From assembly GCF_021390515.1 (NCBI RefSeq), contig NZ_JAJUXI010000003.1:1-64000 (forward strand): 64,000 bases of DNA. Direction: 5' to 3'. Positions 43,799 to 53,596 of the stretch are shown one piece after another; within the stretch, counting starts at the first letter, position 1; each line of letters opens with the position of its first letter. The notes below the pieces were generated by a model. It had not been told where the DNA came from. It saw only the letters and a list, made by a program, of their open reading frames with translations, and searched no databases. The position numbers and the translations under genes are program-made. The DNA is from Dyadobacter sp. CY326. GTDB taxonomy: Bacteria; Bacteroidota; Bacteroidia; Cytophagales; Spirosomataceae.

Positions 43799-45100
43799 AT
43801 GATCCAGATTGAACCATTGAAACAGCTTTTGCGCGCATTGATTATCCTATTTATCTGCGCATTGATCAACACTTCCTGCACAGACCACGAAGGTCCGCAG
43901 ACGCCCGATGCGGGGAGTTACCCCGCCGATGTAGTGAATTCCTGGCTGACCATGCAATTGAAACTTTCGCAGGCCATGCCCGGTCCACCACCAATTGCTG
44001 CAAGGCGCTTTGCTTACGCGGGCATCGCATTGTATGAATCCATCGTTCCGGGATTGGTTGGTTACCAGTCGATTGCGCCGCAACTAAATGGATTGCCAGC
44101 ATTGCCAAAGATCAGCACCGGCATGAGTTATTACTGGCCAGCGTCCGCCAACGCAGCACTTGCGGAAATGAACCGGAGTTTGTTTCCGGCCATCACGGCG
44201 GCTCGTAAAGCGTCGGTTGATTCGCTGGAAGCGGCTAACTGGGCGCTGTATTTGCCCAAAAGCAGTGCTGCGGAGCTGGAAAGGTCGGCAGCATTTGGCA
44301 AGGAGATTGCGGCTTCAATTTTGGCCTGGGCCAAAACGGATGGCTACGACAACACAACGCCTTATCAGCTTGTGCCCGGCGCAGAACATTGGGTTCCTAC
44401 GCCGCCCGCGTTCGCTGCCGCCATTCTTTCCAATTGGGGCGCTAACCGACTGATTGTCAGTAACAGTGACGCCAATGCGCCACAAGGTGCGCCCATGGCC
44501 TATTCCGAAGATCCGGCTTCTCCCTATTTTGCGCAGGCAAAGGAAGTTTATGACATTTCGCAAAGCCTGACAGGGGAGCAGAAGATCATCGCAACGTTCT
44601 GGCCTGACAATTCCTGGCACAATGTATTAAGCCAGATCCTGGCCATTGAAAAGCCGAAACTGGATGTCGCTGCTGTCGCATTCACGCAACTGGGCATTGC
44701 CATGTCGGACGCGTCGGTAAGCTTGTTGAAGGAAAAATACTTTTACAACACCGTCCGGCCCGTCACTTACATTCGTTCGGTGATGAACAAGCCGGCCTGG
44801 AATACGCTGATTCCGACGCCGCCGCATCCGGAATATCCATCGGGTCACGCGGTGATATCTTCGGCAGCCGCGCAGACGCTGACCAGGCTTTTTGGAGAAA
44901 ATTATCATTACACGGACACACCGTATAACTTGGTTGGGTTTAGTCCGCGCAGTTTTAATTCTTTCAACGAAGCGGCAGCGGAGGCGGCAATTTCGAGGGT
45001 TTATGCGGGCATTCATTACCGTAAAACTTGCGAAGTCAGTCTCATTCACGGCAAAATTATCGCTGATAACATCGCGCAAAAGTTGAAGTTCAAGCCTTGA
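43799..45100 (+). CDS. Vanadium haloperoxidase/PAP2-like lipoprotein
   Basis: 433 residues, lipobox INTSCTDHE (Cys at 27). The PAP2/haloperoxidase motifs are present: K313 and RP (320-321) in KYFYNTVRP, PSGH at 347-350 with catalytic His350, and a third motif SRVYAGIHYRKTCE near 400-415, in which the usual Asp partner is replaced by Cys/Glu. The long N-terminal helical part (about 40-300) is as in vanadium-dependent haloperoxidases. Whether it oxidises halides or hydrolyses phosphoesters cannot be said. It should be anchored in the envelope. Its leader resembles that of the divergently encoded lipoprotein. Confidence 0.9.
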   Translation: MIQIEPLKQLLRALIILFICALINTSCTDHEGPQTPDAGSYPADVVNSWLTMQLKLSQAMPGPPPIAARRFAYAGIALYESIVPGLVGYQSIAPQLNGLPALPKISTGMSYYWPASANAALAEMNRSLFPAITAARKASVDSLEAANWALYLPKSSAAELERSAAFGKEIAASILAWAKTDGYDNTTPYQLVPGAEHWVPTPPAFAAAILSNWGANRLIVSNSDANAPQGAPMAYSEDPASPYFAQAKEVYDISQSLTGEQKIIATFWPDNSWHNVLSQILAIEKPKLDVAAVAFTQLGIAMSDASVSLLKEKYFYNTVRPVTYIRSVMNKPAWNTLIPTPPHPEYPSGHAVISSAAAQTLTRLFGENYHYTDTPYNLVGFSPRSFNSFNEAAAEAAISRVYAGIHYRKTCEVSLIHGKIIADNIAQKLKFKP

Positions 45101-45117
45101 TCTTTCAAGGCAATTTT

Positions 45118-45155
45118 AAAATGGGCGCTGGTTTTCATAACCAGCGCCCATTTTA
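45118..45155 (+). terminator. Strong intrinsic terminator
   Basis: A 13-bp perfect stem ATGGGCGCTGGTT (45121-45133) with AACCAGCGCCCAT (45139-45151), loop TTCAT, then TTTATTTT. It lies 18 bp after the haloperoxidase gene stop. Confidence 0.92.
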
Positions 45156-45272
45156 TTTTCCGGTAACTAATTTATAAATGTCGTTTGAAAACTGGGACGC
45201 CAAAATCAGGACATAATTTGTAGTTTTGATCGCTAACCTGAGCGCCGACTTTTGCTCAAACCCTCTTTTCAG

Positions 45273-47441
45273 ATGAGTTTTATTTTACTGCCGTTTTCGG
45301 CTTTCTTGATTTTTCTTGTGTGCTATCTGGCACAATCCAATGAAGGAATTTATTCAAAATTGCGGGTCGCAATTGTTCAAACGCTGATCGCGTGTGCAGT
45401 TCTGGCATTCGTTTACAACGAAATCTTCTCAACATTCGACGGCATTAAATCCGCATCAGCCATTGTCTTCTGGCTGATAACAGCAACTTCGCTCGCCGCT
45501 TATCTATTTTATCAAAGGAAAACAAATCCGCTCCGAATCGCACATTTGAGCGAGTGGAAACAGTTTCTGCAACTGAAAGGCATGAGTAAGACCGCCAAAA
45601 TCGTAGTCACTTGCGCTGGCCTGTTTTACATTGTTCCTCTGCTGTTTCTGGCGATTTATGCTCCTCCCAATAATTTTGACACGCACAGTTACCATTTGAA
45701 CCGCATTCTTTTCTGGGTTAACAATGGCAATCTGGATCATTTTCCGACGCAGCATATTTTTCAATTGTATCTCAATGTCTTCGCAGAATATCTCGTGCTC
45801 CACACGGTGCTGCTATCGGGATCGGATCAGTTTGCGGGGTTGGTTCAGTTCGGGTCGTTTATTGGCTCAATGGCGGCCGTGAGTTTGCTGGCTAAAAAAT
45901 TGGGCATGAAGCCTGGCGCTCAGTTGCTTGCAGCCATGTTTATGCTGACCTTACCAATCGGCATATTCGAAAGCACGAGCACACAGGTTGATTACGTCGC
46001 ATGTTTCTTCTTCATCGCATTTGTTTATTTCGGTTTTGAACTGTTGGAGAAAAAGCGCTTTTCAACGCTGCTGGCGATGTTATTATCGCTCGTTCTGGGC
46101 GGTTTTACAAAATATACGATCCTCATTTTTGCCATCCCTTTCACAATTTACTTTGCTGTCAGAATCCTTTTACGATACAAATTTATTTACGCGGCAAAAG
46201 TCCTGGCACTGTCTATTGGCCTGTTTTTGATCATTTTCACACCGTTTTTTCTGCGTAATTATGCGCTCTTCGGAAGCGTAATGAGCCCGCCGGAACAAAC
46301 GCGGCTTTTTGCTGAAAAAATTCCGGTGGACAAGCATGGCTTTCTCTTTACGGTTTCAGGCATTGTCAAGAATGCAAGTTTGCACATGAGCTTGCCTAAC
46401 ACTGCTTATAATCAGCTTATTGAACTAGGGATAAGGCAATTTCATGAAGCGATCGGTGTGGACATTGACGACCCTGCGCTGCGCCTCGACTGGTTCCGTG
46501 TACGCTATTCCGTTCATGAGGATATGGCTGCCAACACGTTCCACTTCTGGCTTATGATCATCGCTTCTCTGCCCTTGTTCTTCCTGCGTGGCCGATGGGA
46601 AGTTAAATGGCTCTGGCTTTGTGCATTGCTGGGCTTTGTGCTGTTTTGCACATTATTAAAATTCCAGCTTTGGAGCAGCAGAACGCATATGCCGTTTTTT
46701 GCGATAGGAGCGGTGCTCGTCAGCTACATTTTTTCACATGTTTATCGGTGGAAGATTCTTTTAATCGCCATGCCGCTGTTCATGCTTTCCTCCGTTTTTG
46801 TTTACGGAAATCCAAATAAGGCGCTGGTGCCGATCGTCTATCTGACCCAGAACTTCCTCGCCCACATTCCCGTGGCCATTTGCTCACCCGATCCTGCCCA
46901 AACCAAGCGTTTTAGGGATCAGTTGAGTTCCTATTACACCATTGCGGATGGACAAACGTGTCATCCGCTTAAATCCTGGCCGGGATATGGCGAGCGGCTG
47001 CGCGTTTTTAGGATGTTGGATAAACTGGGTTATTACAATGAGGACAAGACAGCCACGGTTTTTGCCACCGAACGCGATAAGAGTTATTTCCTGAGCCATC
47101 AGCTGGATTACGAAAGCTTCAAACCTTTGCTTAATCACATTGATGGCGATCGGAAAAACATTGGCGTGCTCTTCCGCAACGACTTCGGTTTTTATCATTA
47201 CTGGGCTGCGGCGGCGACAAAAGTGACAAATCCCGGCCAAATGCAATACATTCGTTATCGCCGCGAGTTTGCTTCACTGCCTAATGCACAAAAACCATTT
47301 TATTACGATTATGTGCTGGCAGACGACGCTGGACTAGCAGAGAAATTTATTCCGAAAGCCAACATTGACACCATTTACAAGGCGCCGTTGCTTTGTCTGG
47401 TCAAACTCAAACGCAAAAGCGCTGAACGGCTGCTGTTTTAA
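45273..47441 (+). CDS. Polytopic membrane protein, glycosyltransferase-39/PMT-like
   Basis: 722 residues from ATG 45273; an in-frame TTG at 45252 is less likely. About twelve hydrophobic segments occupy residues 1-520. A loop near residue 145 has the NNFDTHSYHLNRILFWVNNG sequence, with an acidic D-x-H motif in the first large loop, as in GT-C glycosyltransferases of the dolichyl-phosphate-mannose type. The C-terminal ~200 residues are soluble. It is probably an undecaprenyl-linked sugar transferase for envelope glycans or protein. No donor or acceptor can be named. The next gene, a metallophosphoesterase, follows by 95 bp on the same strand. Confidence 0.85.
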   Translation: MSFILLPFSAFLIFLVCYLAQSNEGIYSKLRVAIVQTLIACAVLAFVYNEIFSTFDGIKSASAIVFWLITATSLAAYLFYQRKTNPLRIAHLSEWKQFLQLKGMSKTAKIVVTCAGLFYIVPLLFLAIYAPPNNFDTHSYHLNRILFWVNNGNLDHFPTQHIFQLYLNVFAEYLVLHTVLLSGSDQFAGLVQFGSFIGSMAAVSLLAKKLGMKPGAQLLAAMFMLTLPIGIFESTSTQVDYVACFFFIAFVYFGFELLEKKRFSTLLAMLLSLVLGGFTKYTILIFAIPFTIYFAVRILLRYKFIYAAKVLALSIGLFLIIFTPFFLRNYALFGSVMSPPEQTRLFAEKIPVDKHGFLFTVSGIVKNASLHMSLPNTAYNQLIELGIRQFHEAIGVDIDDPALRLDWFRVRYSVHEDMAANTFHFWLMIIASLPLFFLRGRWEVKWLWLCALLGFVLFCTLLKFQLWSSRTHMPFFAIGAVLVSYIFSHVYRWKILLIAMPLFMLSSVFVYGNPNKALVPIVYLTQNFLAHIPVAICSPDPAQTKRFRDQLSSYYTIADGQTCHPLKSWPGYGERLRVFRMLDKLGYYNEDKTATVFATERDKSYFLSHQLDYESFKPLLNHIDGDRKNIGVLFRNDFGFYHYWAAAATKVTNPGQMQYIRYRREFASLPNAQKPFYYDYVLADDAGLAEKFIPKANIDTIYKAPLLCLVKLKRKSAERLLF

Positions 47442-47536
47442 AGGTTTTGGAAAGAACCAAAAAAGACGCCAACCCGTTGTGAAATTGAGCCCTGAGTTAA
47501 TCGGGGCATCATTGCACATTGGTTATTTGCATCTGA

Positions 47537-48664
47537 ATGAACGCTTTCTTCGATAAAAAATACGACAAACCGGTTTTTAAAAAGCACCAGCCGGACGACT
47601 CCTATAAATTTCAACCCGTTCCTGAATCTTCCGGAAAATATCCTTATCATCTTGATTTAGAGCATGTTCAGGCATTAAATGATCGCGATAAGCTCGCTTT
47701 CCATATGCTGGGTGACACGGGCAGCATTCGCAATCCGGATTTCCAAAAACTGGTTGTTGGGGAAATGATCAAGCAATATCAGCAAACGGACGGAACTGGC
47801 CTGGAACCGATGTTCTTGTATCATTTAGGCGACATTGTTTACAATTTCGGCGAGGCAAGTCAATACAAAAGACAATTCTTCGACCCTTATCAAAAATATC
47901 CAGGACCGATTTTCGCAATTCCAGGCAACCACGATAGCGACGTAAATCCTGAGAGCCGCGTTTCTTATAAAAGTTTAGAGCCTTTCATGAAGGTTTTTTG
48001 TGACAAACAGTCGCAAACCGTTTCTTTTAGTGGGGGCGCTGAGCGCAAGAGCATGACGCAGCCCAATGTGTTTTGGTCGCTCGTTACGCCTGTTGCGAGG
48101 ATAATTGGCATGTATGGAAATGTGACCAAATTCGGCGTCATCACGCCGGATCAGCGGAAATGGCTTTTGGAAGAATTGAGAAGTGCGGACGCAGATCGTC
48201 CCGAAAAAGCGATTATCTTGTGCGTGCACCACGCGCCTTACTCAGCGGACATTAACCACGGTTCGAGCTTGCCGATGATCCAGTTTCTGGATGGTGTTTT
48301 TGAACAAACCGGCGTGCGCCCCGACATTGTCTTTAGTGGACATGTGCACAATTACCAAAGATTTTCGAAGCGTTATTTTGATGGAAAAACGGTCCCGTTT
48401 ATCGTCGCAGGCGGAGGTGGTTATGACGAGCTGCATCCTGTGGCGTCTACAAGTGACTCGCGTTTTACGGGCAATAACGCGCTTTTCAACAATGTTTCAC
48501 TTGAAAATTATTGCGACAACAAGCACGGTTTTCTGAAAGTTTTAATTGAAAGGACCGAAAAAGGGCTTCGGCTTACGACTGAGTTTTATGCGCTTCCGCA
48601 TGAAAAACGGATCGAGCCAGGAGTGAATGCTGTCCTGGCCGATCGTTTTGTGATTGAAACTTAG
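47537..48664 (+). CDS. Calcineurin-like metallophosphoesterase
   Basis: 375 residues, no signal peptide. The metal-binding motifs are complete: GDTG with D60, LGDIVYNFGE, PGNHDSD, the HHAPYS segment and GHVHNYQRF. It resembles purple-acid-phosphatase-like or Icc-type phosphoesterases. An ~80-residue insert lies between the GNHD and HHAPY motifs. It follows the glycosyltransferase-like gene and ends 4 bp before the convergent dehydrogenase gene. Substrate unknown. Confidence 0.93.
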   Translation: MNAFFDKKYDKPVFKKHQPDDSYKFQPVPESSGKYPYHLDLEHVQALNDRDKLAFHMLGDTGSIRNPDFQKLVVGEMIKQYQQTDGTGLEPMFLYHLGDIVYNFGEASQYKRQFFDPYQKYPGPIFAIPGNHDSDVNPESRVSYKSLEPFMKVFCDKQSQTVSFSGGAERKSMTQPNVFWSLVTPVARIIGMYGNVTKFGVITPDQRKWLLEELRSADADRPEKAIILCVHHAPYSADINHGSSLPMIQFLDGVFEQTGVRPDIVFSGHVHNYQRFSKRYFDGKTVPFIVAGGGGYDELHPVASTSDSRFTGNNALFNNVSLENYCDNKHGFLKVLIERTEKGLRLTTEFYALPHEKRIEPGVNAVLADRFVIET

Positions 48665-48668
48665 CAGT

Positions 48669-51494
48669 TTATTGTTTGAATGTGATCTTCGAAAGCGTCA
48701 TCAATGGTTCAACGGGCTTGGCTTCGGCATTTTTGAAAACCAGATAAATGTCATGCTTGCCGCTCGTCGGTTCGATTTTTACAACAACCGGCTCGCGGGT
48801 CGGACGGCGTGGTGGTTTGACAGTTTCACCCGGTTTTTTCTGGCTTTCCAACTCAGCCATAATCTTCGCCATATCCACCTCCGGCGCGATTTCAACCGAT
48901 TTTTCACCGATTAATGTGCCCGTTGGAGAGTCCAGGTGAACTTCCACCTTGCCGCCCATAGCGCCTTCGCGTTTTTGCGCTGCGGCGTTCATTTCGAGCT
49001 CCTTAATGCCCGTTAAATCAAATTCTTTGAATGCCAGGAAGCTGTTTGCAAATGTGACCACGCTGAAACCGAGGCCGGCCGTTCCCAACGCTTTCATTTC
49101 CGCACCTTGTACAATGGGCGCCTCGGCAGCATTGATTTCCGGACTGCGCAGCACAATCATTTCCTCCGTTGTTTGCGCAGGAATGGCCTTATTGCCACTC
49201 ACCGACCGGTCTGTGAACGCAGCTCGAATCAGCACCGTGCCTTTTCCATTATCTTTCGCAGGAATTTTTGGCGTGTATTCTCCTTTTACGGGCAGCGTGC
49301 TCAGCGTTTTGTCGGTGCTGTTCAGAATGTATTTCACAATCGTTTCCGCGTCCGCAACGGGCAGGGCAGGGTGGGCGGCCATGGCCACTTCGCCCCAAAC
49401 ACCCGAACCGCCTTTCAATATTTTCTCAACCAGCTTCTCGGTGACGCCCGGCTGGCCTTTGTATTTATTGGAAATGTCTGCAAATGAAGGGCCTACCGAT
49501 TTTGTATTGGGCTGATGACAAACCTTGCAATCGCTTTTTCCAATCAAAACCTGCGCAACGGCAAACTGCGTGCTAGCGTCTACACTGCGCTGACCCTGAA
49601 TCACTTCCGCATAATCGAAACCTTCCGAGGCGTAATCAATGCTGATCGCGATTTGGTCTGGCTTGATTTTCCCATCGGCTAAGCTTCCATCTTCCTTATC
49701 GACAACGTCAACAGCATATGGAATTGATTTTCCCGCAAAAAAGAATGTCTTATTGCCTTCCAGGCTTACCGCAACTTTCGGCGGTTCATTGCCTGCAATG
49801 ATCTTGATGGATTGTGAATTGGCAGCGCCTTTGGCATCCGTAACCGTCAGATTTGCGGTGTAAACGCCTGGTTTGTCAAATTTCACAGTCGGGTTTGCAG
49901 TGTTAAATGTCTTTGGCGCAGCGCCGCTTCCGGTTATTTTCCAGCTGTATTTCAGATTATCTCCGTCAAAATCCTTCGTGCCGTCAGCCGACAGTTTTGC
50001 CTCAAACGGAACCGTCCCTCCCTTTTTATCCGTCGAAACCTGCACGATTGGCTTTCTATTTCCGCCATTGTATTCGATGCGGATCAGCCTTGAATTTTCG
50101 CTTTTTCGGAACCAGTTGCTGCCATATTCGAGCACATATAAATCACCCGAAGGGCCAAACTTCATGTCAATCGGTTGCACGGGATGGTAACTTGGCAACA
50201 CGCGTTCCATGGATTGATAATCTCCGTTTTCGCTCATCGAAACGGCCATGATCCAGCCACGTGAGAAGTCGGCTGTGATCCATTTGTTTTCGTAGTATGC
50301 AGGCCAAGGACGCGCAGGGGCTTTGAAATCGGAGCGGTGATAAACCGGTCCGCCTGTTGCGCTTCTCGAACCTGAGCCCACCAGCGGGAACTTGTCCGAA
50401 ACGCCATATGGATAATAAATGAAATTCGGAGCTGTCGGCATAAGCTCTTTCAAACCTGTGTTATTTGGCGATTCATTAATTGGTTTGTTCGGGTCTTTTT
50501 TTGCCAATGGCTTATTCGCTGCATAATCGTAAACCGGAAAGGCTTGATTATCACCCACAAACCAAGGCCAGCCAAAATTTCCGGGCTTGCGCGCCTGGTT
50601 CATTTCGTCATAACCCCGAGGCCCGATCTCCGAATCTTCGTTCGCATCCGGACCTACTTCTCCCCAATACAAATAACCCGTTTTGCTGTCGACCGTAATG
50701 CGCCATGGGTTTCTGTGGCCCATTGAATATATTTCCGGACGTGTTTTTGCAGTTCCTTTGGGATAAAGATTTCCTTCGGGAATGGTGTACGAGCCGTCTG
50801 GCTCAGGATGAATTTTTAGAATTTTCCCTCTCAGGTCATTCGTATTTCCAGCGTGTCCCTGATCGTCCCAGCTGGCTCTTCCCGGACGCTCATCTGTTTG
50901 CGCAGCCTTTTGATTTCCAGTGTTGTTACCCACCGCCAGATACAAATTTCCGGCTTTGTCCCACGTCATGCCGCCGCCTGTGTGACAGCAAACTTCGCGC
51001 TGTGTTTCCACCTCCAAAACTGTCTTTTTGGAGCTTTCTACAAGTTGGTCGTCCTTGATCTCAAAGCGAGCGAGAATGTGCTTTTTTTCGGTTGGATGGG
51101 CGTAATAAAGATAAATCCAATGGTTTTTCTCATAATTCGGGTCCATTGTAAAACCCATCAAACCCTCTTCGGCCTCTCTGGAAACGCCTTCTGCGCTCGT
51201 GTATTTGGTGTTAACCGGAATGTTGGCGATCAGGTCGGTTGACTTGGTCGAGGGATTGTATTTTTTCAAAGCGCCTTTCCGCTCGATAATGTAAGCCGAA
51301 CCGTCGGGCAGCACTTCAAAAACCATGGGTTCGTCCAGATTGTCGGAAACGACGATAGGGGTGAAGCGGCTTTCATCCGGCTTCTGAGGCGTGTCCTGAA
51401 CCGTGAACGCGGCAAGCGAAATAAGCACAGTGCCGGTGATCACGTTTCTTGCAACGCCGATCAGGCTCTGACATTGAGCGTATAAATTTGTCAT
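48669..51494 (-). CDS. PQQ-type sugar dehydrogenase, PKD domain and cytochrome c fusion
   Basis: 941 residues. After an N-terminal leader (about 1-30), residues about 45-470 are a soluble glucose/sorbosone dehydrogenase-like propeller (VFEVLPDGSAYIIERKGALK, VCCHTGGGMTWDKAGNLYLA, MGHRNPWRITVDSKTG). Residues about 475-570 are a PKD domain. A c-type haem site CKVCH lies at 656-660 with a later AMAAHPALP segment that may supply the sixth ligand. The C-terminal ~200 residues are a carbohydrate-binding-like beta domain. It is exported and should pass electrons from a sugar or alcohol to the haem. Confidence 0.93.
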   Translation of the reverse strand: MTNLYAQCQSLIGVARNVITGTVLISLAAFTVQDTPQKPDESRFTPIVVSDNLDEPMVFEVLPDGSAYIIERKGALKKYNPSTKSTDLIANIPVNTKYTSAEGVSREAEEGLMGFTMDPNYEKNHWIYLYYAHPTEKKHILARFEIKDDQLVESSKKTVLEVETQREVCCHTGGGMTWDKAGNLYLAVGNNTGNQKAAQTDERPGRASWDDQGHAGNTNDLRGKILKIHPEPDGSYTIPEGNLYPKGTAKTRPEIYSMGHRNPWRITVDSKTGYLYWGEVGPDANEDSEIGPRGYDEMNQARKPGNFGWPWFVGDNQAFPVYDYAANKPLAKKDPNKPINESPNNTGLKELMPTAPNFIYYPYGVSDKFPLVGSGSRSATGGPVYHRSDFKAPARPWPAYYENKWITADFSRGWIMAVSMSENGDYQSMERVLPSYHPVQPIDMKFGPSGDLYVLEYGSNWFRKSENSRLIRIEYNGGNRKPIVQVSTDKKGGTVPFEAKLSADGTKDFDGDNLKYSWKITGSGAAPKTFNTANPTVKFDKPGVYTANLTVTDAKGAANSQSIKIIAGNEPPKVAVSLEGNKTFFFAGKSIPYAVDVVDKEDGSLADGKIKPDQIAISIDYASEGFDYAEVIQGQRSVDASTQFAVAQVLIGKSDCKVCHQPNTKSVGPSFADISNKYKGQPGVTEKLVEKILKGGSGVWGEVAMAAHPALPVADAETIVKYILNSTDKTLSTLPVKGEYTPKIPAKDNGKGTVLIRAAFTDRSVSGNKAIPAQTTEEMIVLRSPEINAAEAPIVQGAEMKALGTAGLGFSVVTFANSFLAFKEFDLTGIKELEMNAAAQKREGAMGGKVEVHLDSPTGTLIGEKSVEIAPEVDMAKIMAELESQKKPGETVKPPRRPTREPVVVKIEPTSGKHDIYLVFKNAEAKPVEPLMTLSKITFKQ

Positions 51495-51555
51495 AAATCG
51501 TAAACATGAGTTTACTGGAAATATAACAATAAAATAATGAAAAATTCTTACTTCA

Positions 51556-52338
51556 TCATTTTCCCATCCAATGCTTGAAATCGCTCACTTTCTCACGGCT
51601 TACCAGCACTTCTTTGTTGTGTAAAGGCCGCAGGCTTAGCGAAAGACGATTCCCAAAATACGGATCGATCTTGTCGACTGACTTGTGCGTGACCATCATG
51701 CCACGATTGATCCGAAAAAAGCGCTCGGGATCAAGCACTTCCGCGAGCTCATCCAATGTATAATCGACCAGCAGTTTCTGATTGGTGTCGGTGATAAAGA
51801 AACTGTAACGATCTTCTGTGAAAAAGTAAGCGATCTCACTGACTTCCACAGAGAGCATTTTCTGTCCCTGTTTTACCAAAAATCGCTGCCTGTAATCATT
51901 ACGCGCGGGTTTTCTAAAACTTTCAAGGAGCTTTTTAATTCCTTCCAGCGAATCCGTTGCCGGCTGCGCGCGCATGTTTTCGTATTTCTGTAAACTCCTT
52001 TGCAAGTCGTCGCGGTGAACCGGTTTGAGCAGATAATCAATGCTGTTAAGCTTGAAAGCCTGCAATGCATATTCGTCGTATGACGTTGTAAAAATGATCG
52101 TGCTAGAAACCTGAACCTGATTGAAGATCTCAAAGCTTTGTCCATCAGACAGTTCTATGTCCAGAAAAATAATGTCGGGGTCTGCGTTGCCTTTTCTCTG
52201 GTTAGAAGAAAGCCATTCGACCGTTTCTTCAATGCTGTCCGTGACGCCGTTGATGATGAGCTCAGGAGCGGTTTCAGTCAGCAATTTCTTCAATCTCCGG
52301 ACCGAGAGATCTTCGTCTTCAACAATGAGTGCGTTCAT
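51556..52338 (-). CDS. LytTR-type response regulator
   Basis: 260 residues. A receiver domain with phospho-acceptor D60 in IIFLDIELSDG and the acidic pair in VEDED (about 7-10), then a LytTR DNA-binding domain (residues about 155-255, with VEVSEIAYFFTEDRYSFFIT and FFRINRGMMVTHKSVD). It lies 5 bp after the LytS-type kinase gene (52344-53453) in the same operon. Target genes are probably nearby or in the envelope; none is visible by motif. Confidence 0.95.
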   Translation of the reverse strand: MNALIVEDEDLSVRRLKKLLTETAPELIINGVTDSIEETVEWLSSNQRKGNADPDIIFLDIELSDGQSFEIFNQVQVSSTIIFTTSYDEYALQAFKLNSIDYLLKPVHRDDLQRSLQKYENMRAQPATDSLEGIKKLLESFRKPARNDYRQRFLVKQGQKMLSVEVSEIAYFFTEDRYSFFITDTNQKLLVDYTLDELAEVLDPERFFRINRGMMVTHKSVDKIDPYFGNRLSLSLRPLHNKEVLVSREKVSDFKHWMGK

Positions 52339-52343
52339 ATTTT

Positions 52344-53453
52344 TCAGGCAATTAATGGCAGAATTACGGTAAAAAATTCGTGGTTACTTTCAATCACAGG
52401 CTCTCGCAATGTGGGTTGATGTGCTTTCAGGAGCTTATATTTTGTAATGATATTGATCAATCCAACGCCGGTCGATTCAAGGTTTTCTGCTCCTGCTGTG
52501 AGCGTTTTTTTCTGCAAATTGTTACGCACCATCAAGTCTCCCTGCTGCGTGCTTAAAATGAAGATCGTTAGTGGCCGGCTGACGCGGATTACATTGTGTT
52601 TCACTGCATTCTCGACCAAAAGCTGCAAGGTCAACGGTGGAATTTTGTGATCCAGCAGATGCTTCTCGACGTGAATATAAAGCTTCATTCCATCGCCGTA
52701 ACGCGTTTTGAGCAAATGTCCGTAAGAATCCATGAATGACAATTCCTTGCGCAAAGTCGTCAGTTGGCTGAAATCTTCTTCGTCCAGCGAAGCGTGATTG
52801 GTTTGCAAAAGATAGCGGTAAACACGCGCCATTTCATCCACAAATTGCTCCGCTTTTTCCGGATCTTCGGCAATGAGCGTCGATAATGAATTCAATGTGT
52901 TGAACAAAAAATGCGGGCTCACCTGGGCTTTGAGGCTTTCAAGTTGTCCATTGACATTCTCCTTCATCAACCGTTCGCGGTTCACCTCGTGCTGTTTCCA
53001 TCTGCTGATCGCATTGAAAGATTCATGAATGCCCATTACAAGCAAAATGGCGGCCATGTTAATCAGGTAAATCATTAAGATCCGGTGCGGCGTCAATGAT
53101 GATCCAAACAACTTGAAACCGATATAGAGCCAGGCGATTAAAGCCAAAAAAATGCCCGATAACACTGCATGCGAGGCAATTGAAACGAAAATTCGTCTGG
53201 GCGTTTGGTCCAGTCGCGGATAGCGCTGGGCAATGTTTTCGTTGACTTTGGTTTGGATAAAAAAGGTTATGGACAGCAGACATCCATTGAGAAACGTGCT
53301 TCCTGCGAACGTTTGCCAACTACGGATGAATCCCGGACCAACCATCAAATAATTGAAAAACATCAGGAAAGCTGGCATCGTAAGCACGAAAGACCAACGG
53401 CTTCCGGAGCTGAAACTTCCCGATAATTTTTCTGTTAATTTTTCAGTTGCCAT
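52344..53453 (-). CDS. LytS-type sensor histidine kinase
   Basis: 369 residues, ATG 53453. Four transmembrane helices in the first ~145 residues, then a short linker and the His_kinase domain with the acceptor His in LKAQVSPHFLFNTLNSLSTL. A degenerate ATPase domain follows, with TLQLLVENAVKHNV (N box) and TGVGLINIITKY (G box). It has no separate extracellular sensor, so it probably senses within or near the membrane. It is co-directional with a second similar kinase 143 bp upstream and with the LytTR gene 5 bp downstream. Confidence 0.94.
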   Translation of the reverse strand: MATEKLTEKLSGSFSSGSRWSFVLTMPAFLMFFNYLMVGPGFIRSWQTFAGSTFLNGCLLSITFFIQTKVNENIAQRYPRLDQTPRRIFVSIASHAVLSGIFLALIAWLYIGFKLFGSSLTPHRILMIYLINMAAILLVMGIHESFNAISRWKQHEVNRERLMKENVNGQLESLKAQVSPHFLFNTLNSLSTLIAEDPEKAEQFVDEMARVYRYLLQTNHASLDEEDFSQLTTLRKELSFMDSYGHLLKTRYGDGMKLYIHVEKHLLDHKIPPLTLQLLVENAVKHNVIRVSRPLTIFILSTQQGDLMVRNNLQKKTLTAGAENLESTGVGLINIITKYKLLKAHQPTLREPVIESNHEFFTVILPLIA

Positions 53454-53596
53454 GGTGTGCTGTCCACTCGTGATCGTCGTCTGTCAATGATTAGGTTGCT
53501 TCAAATGTAAAGGAAGCCTGAGGAAATGGTTCATGATAATTGTATCAATTGTTTGAATAAACACATGAATTGTCATGAAATGTGCAATGCGTATTT

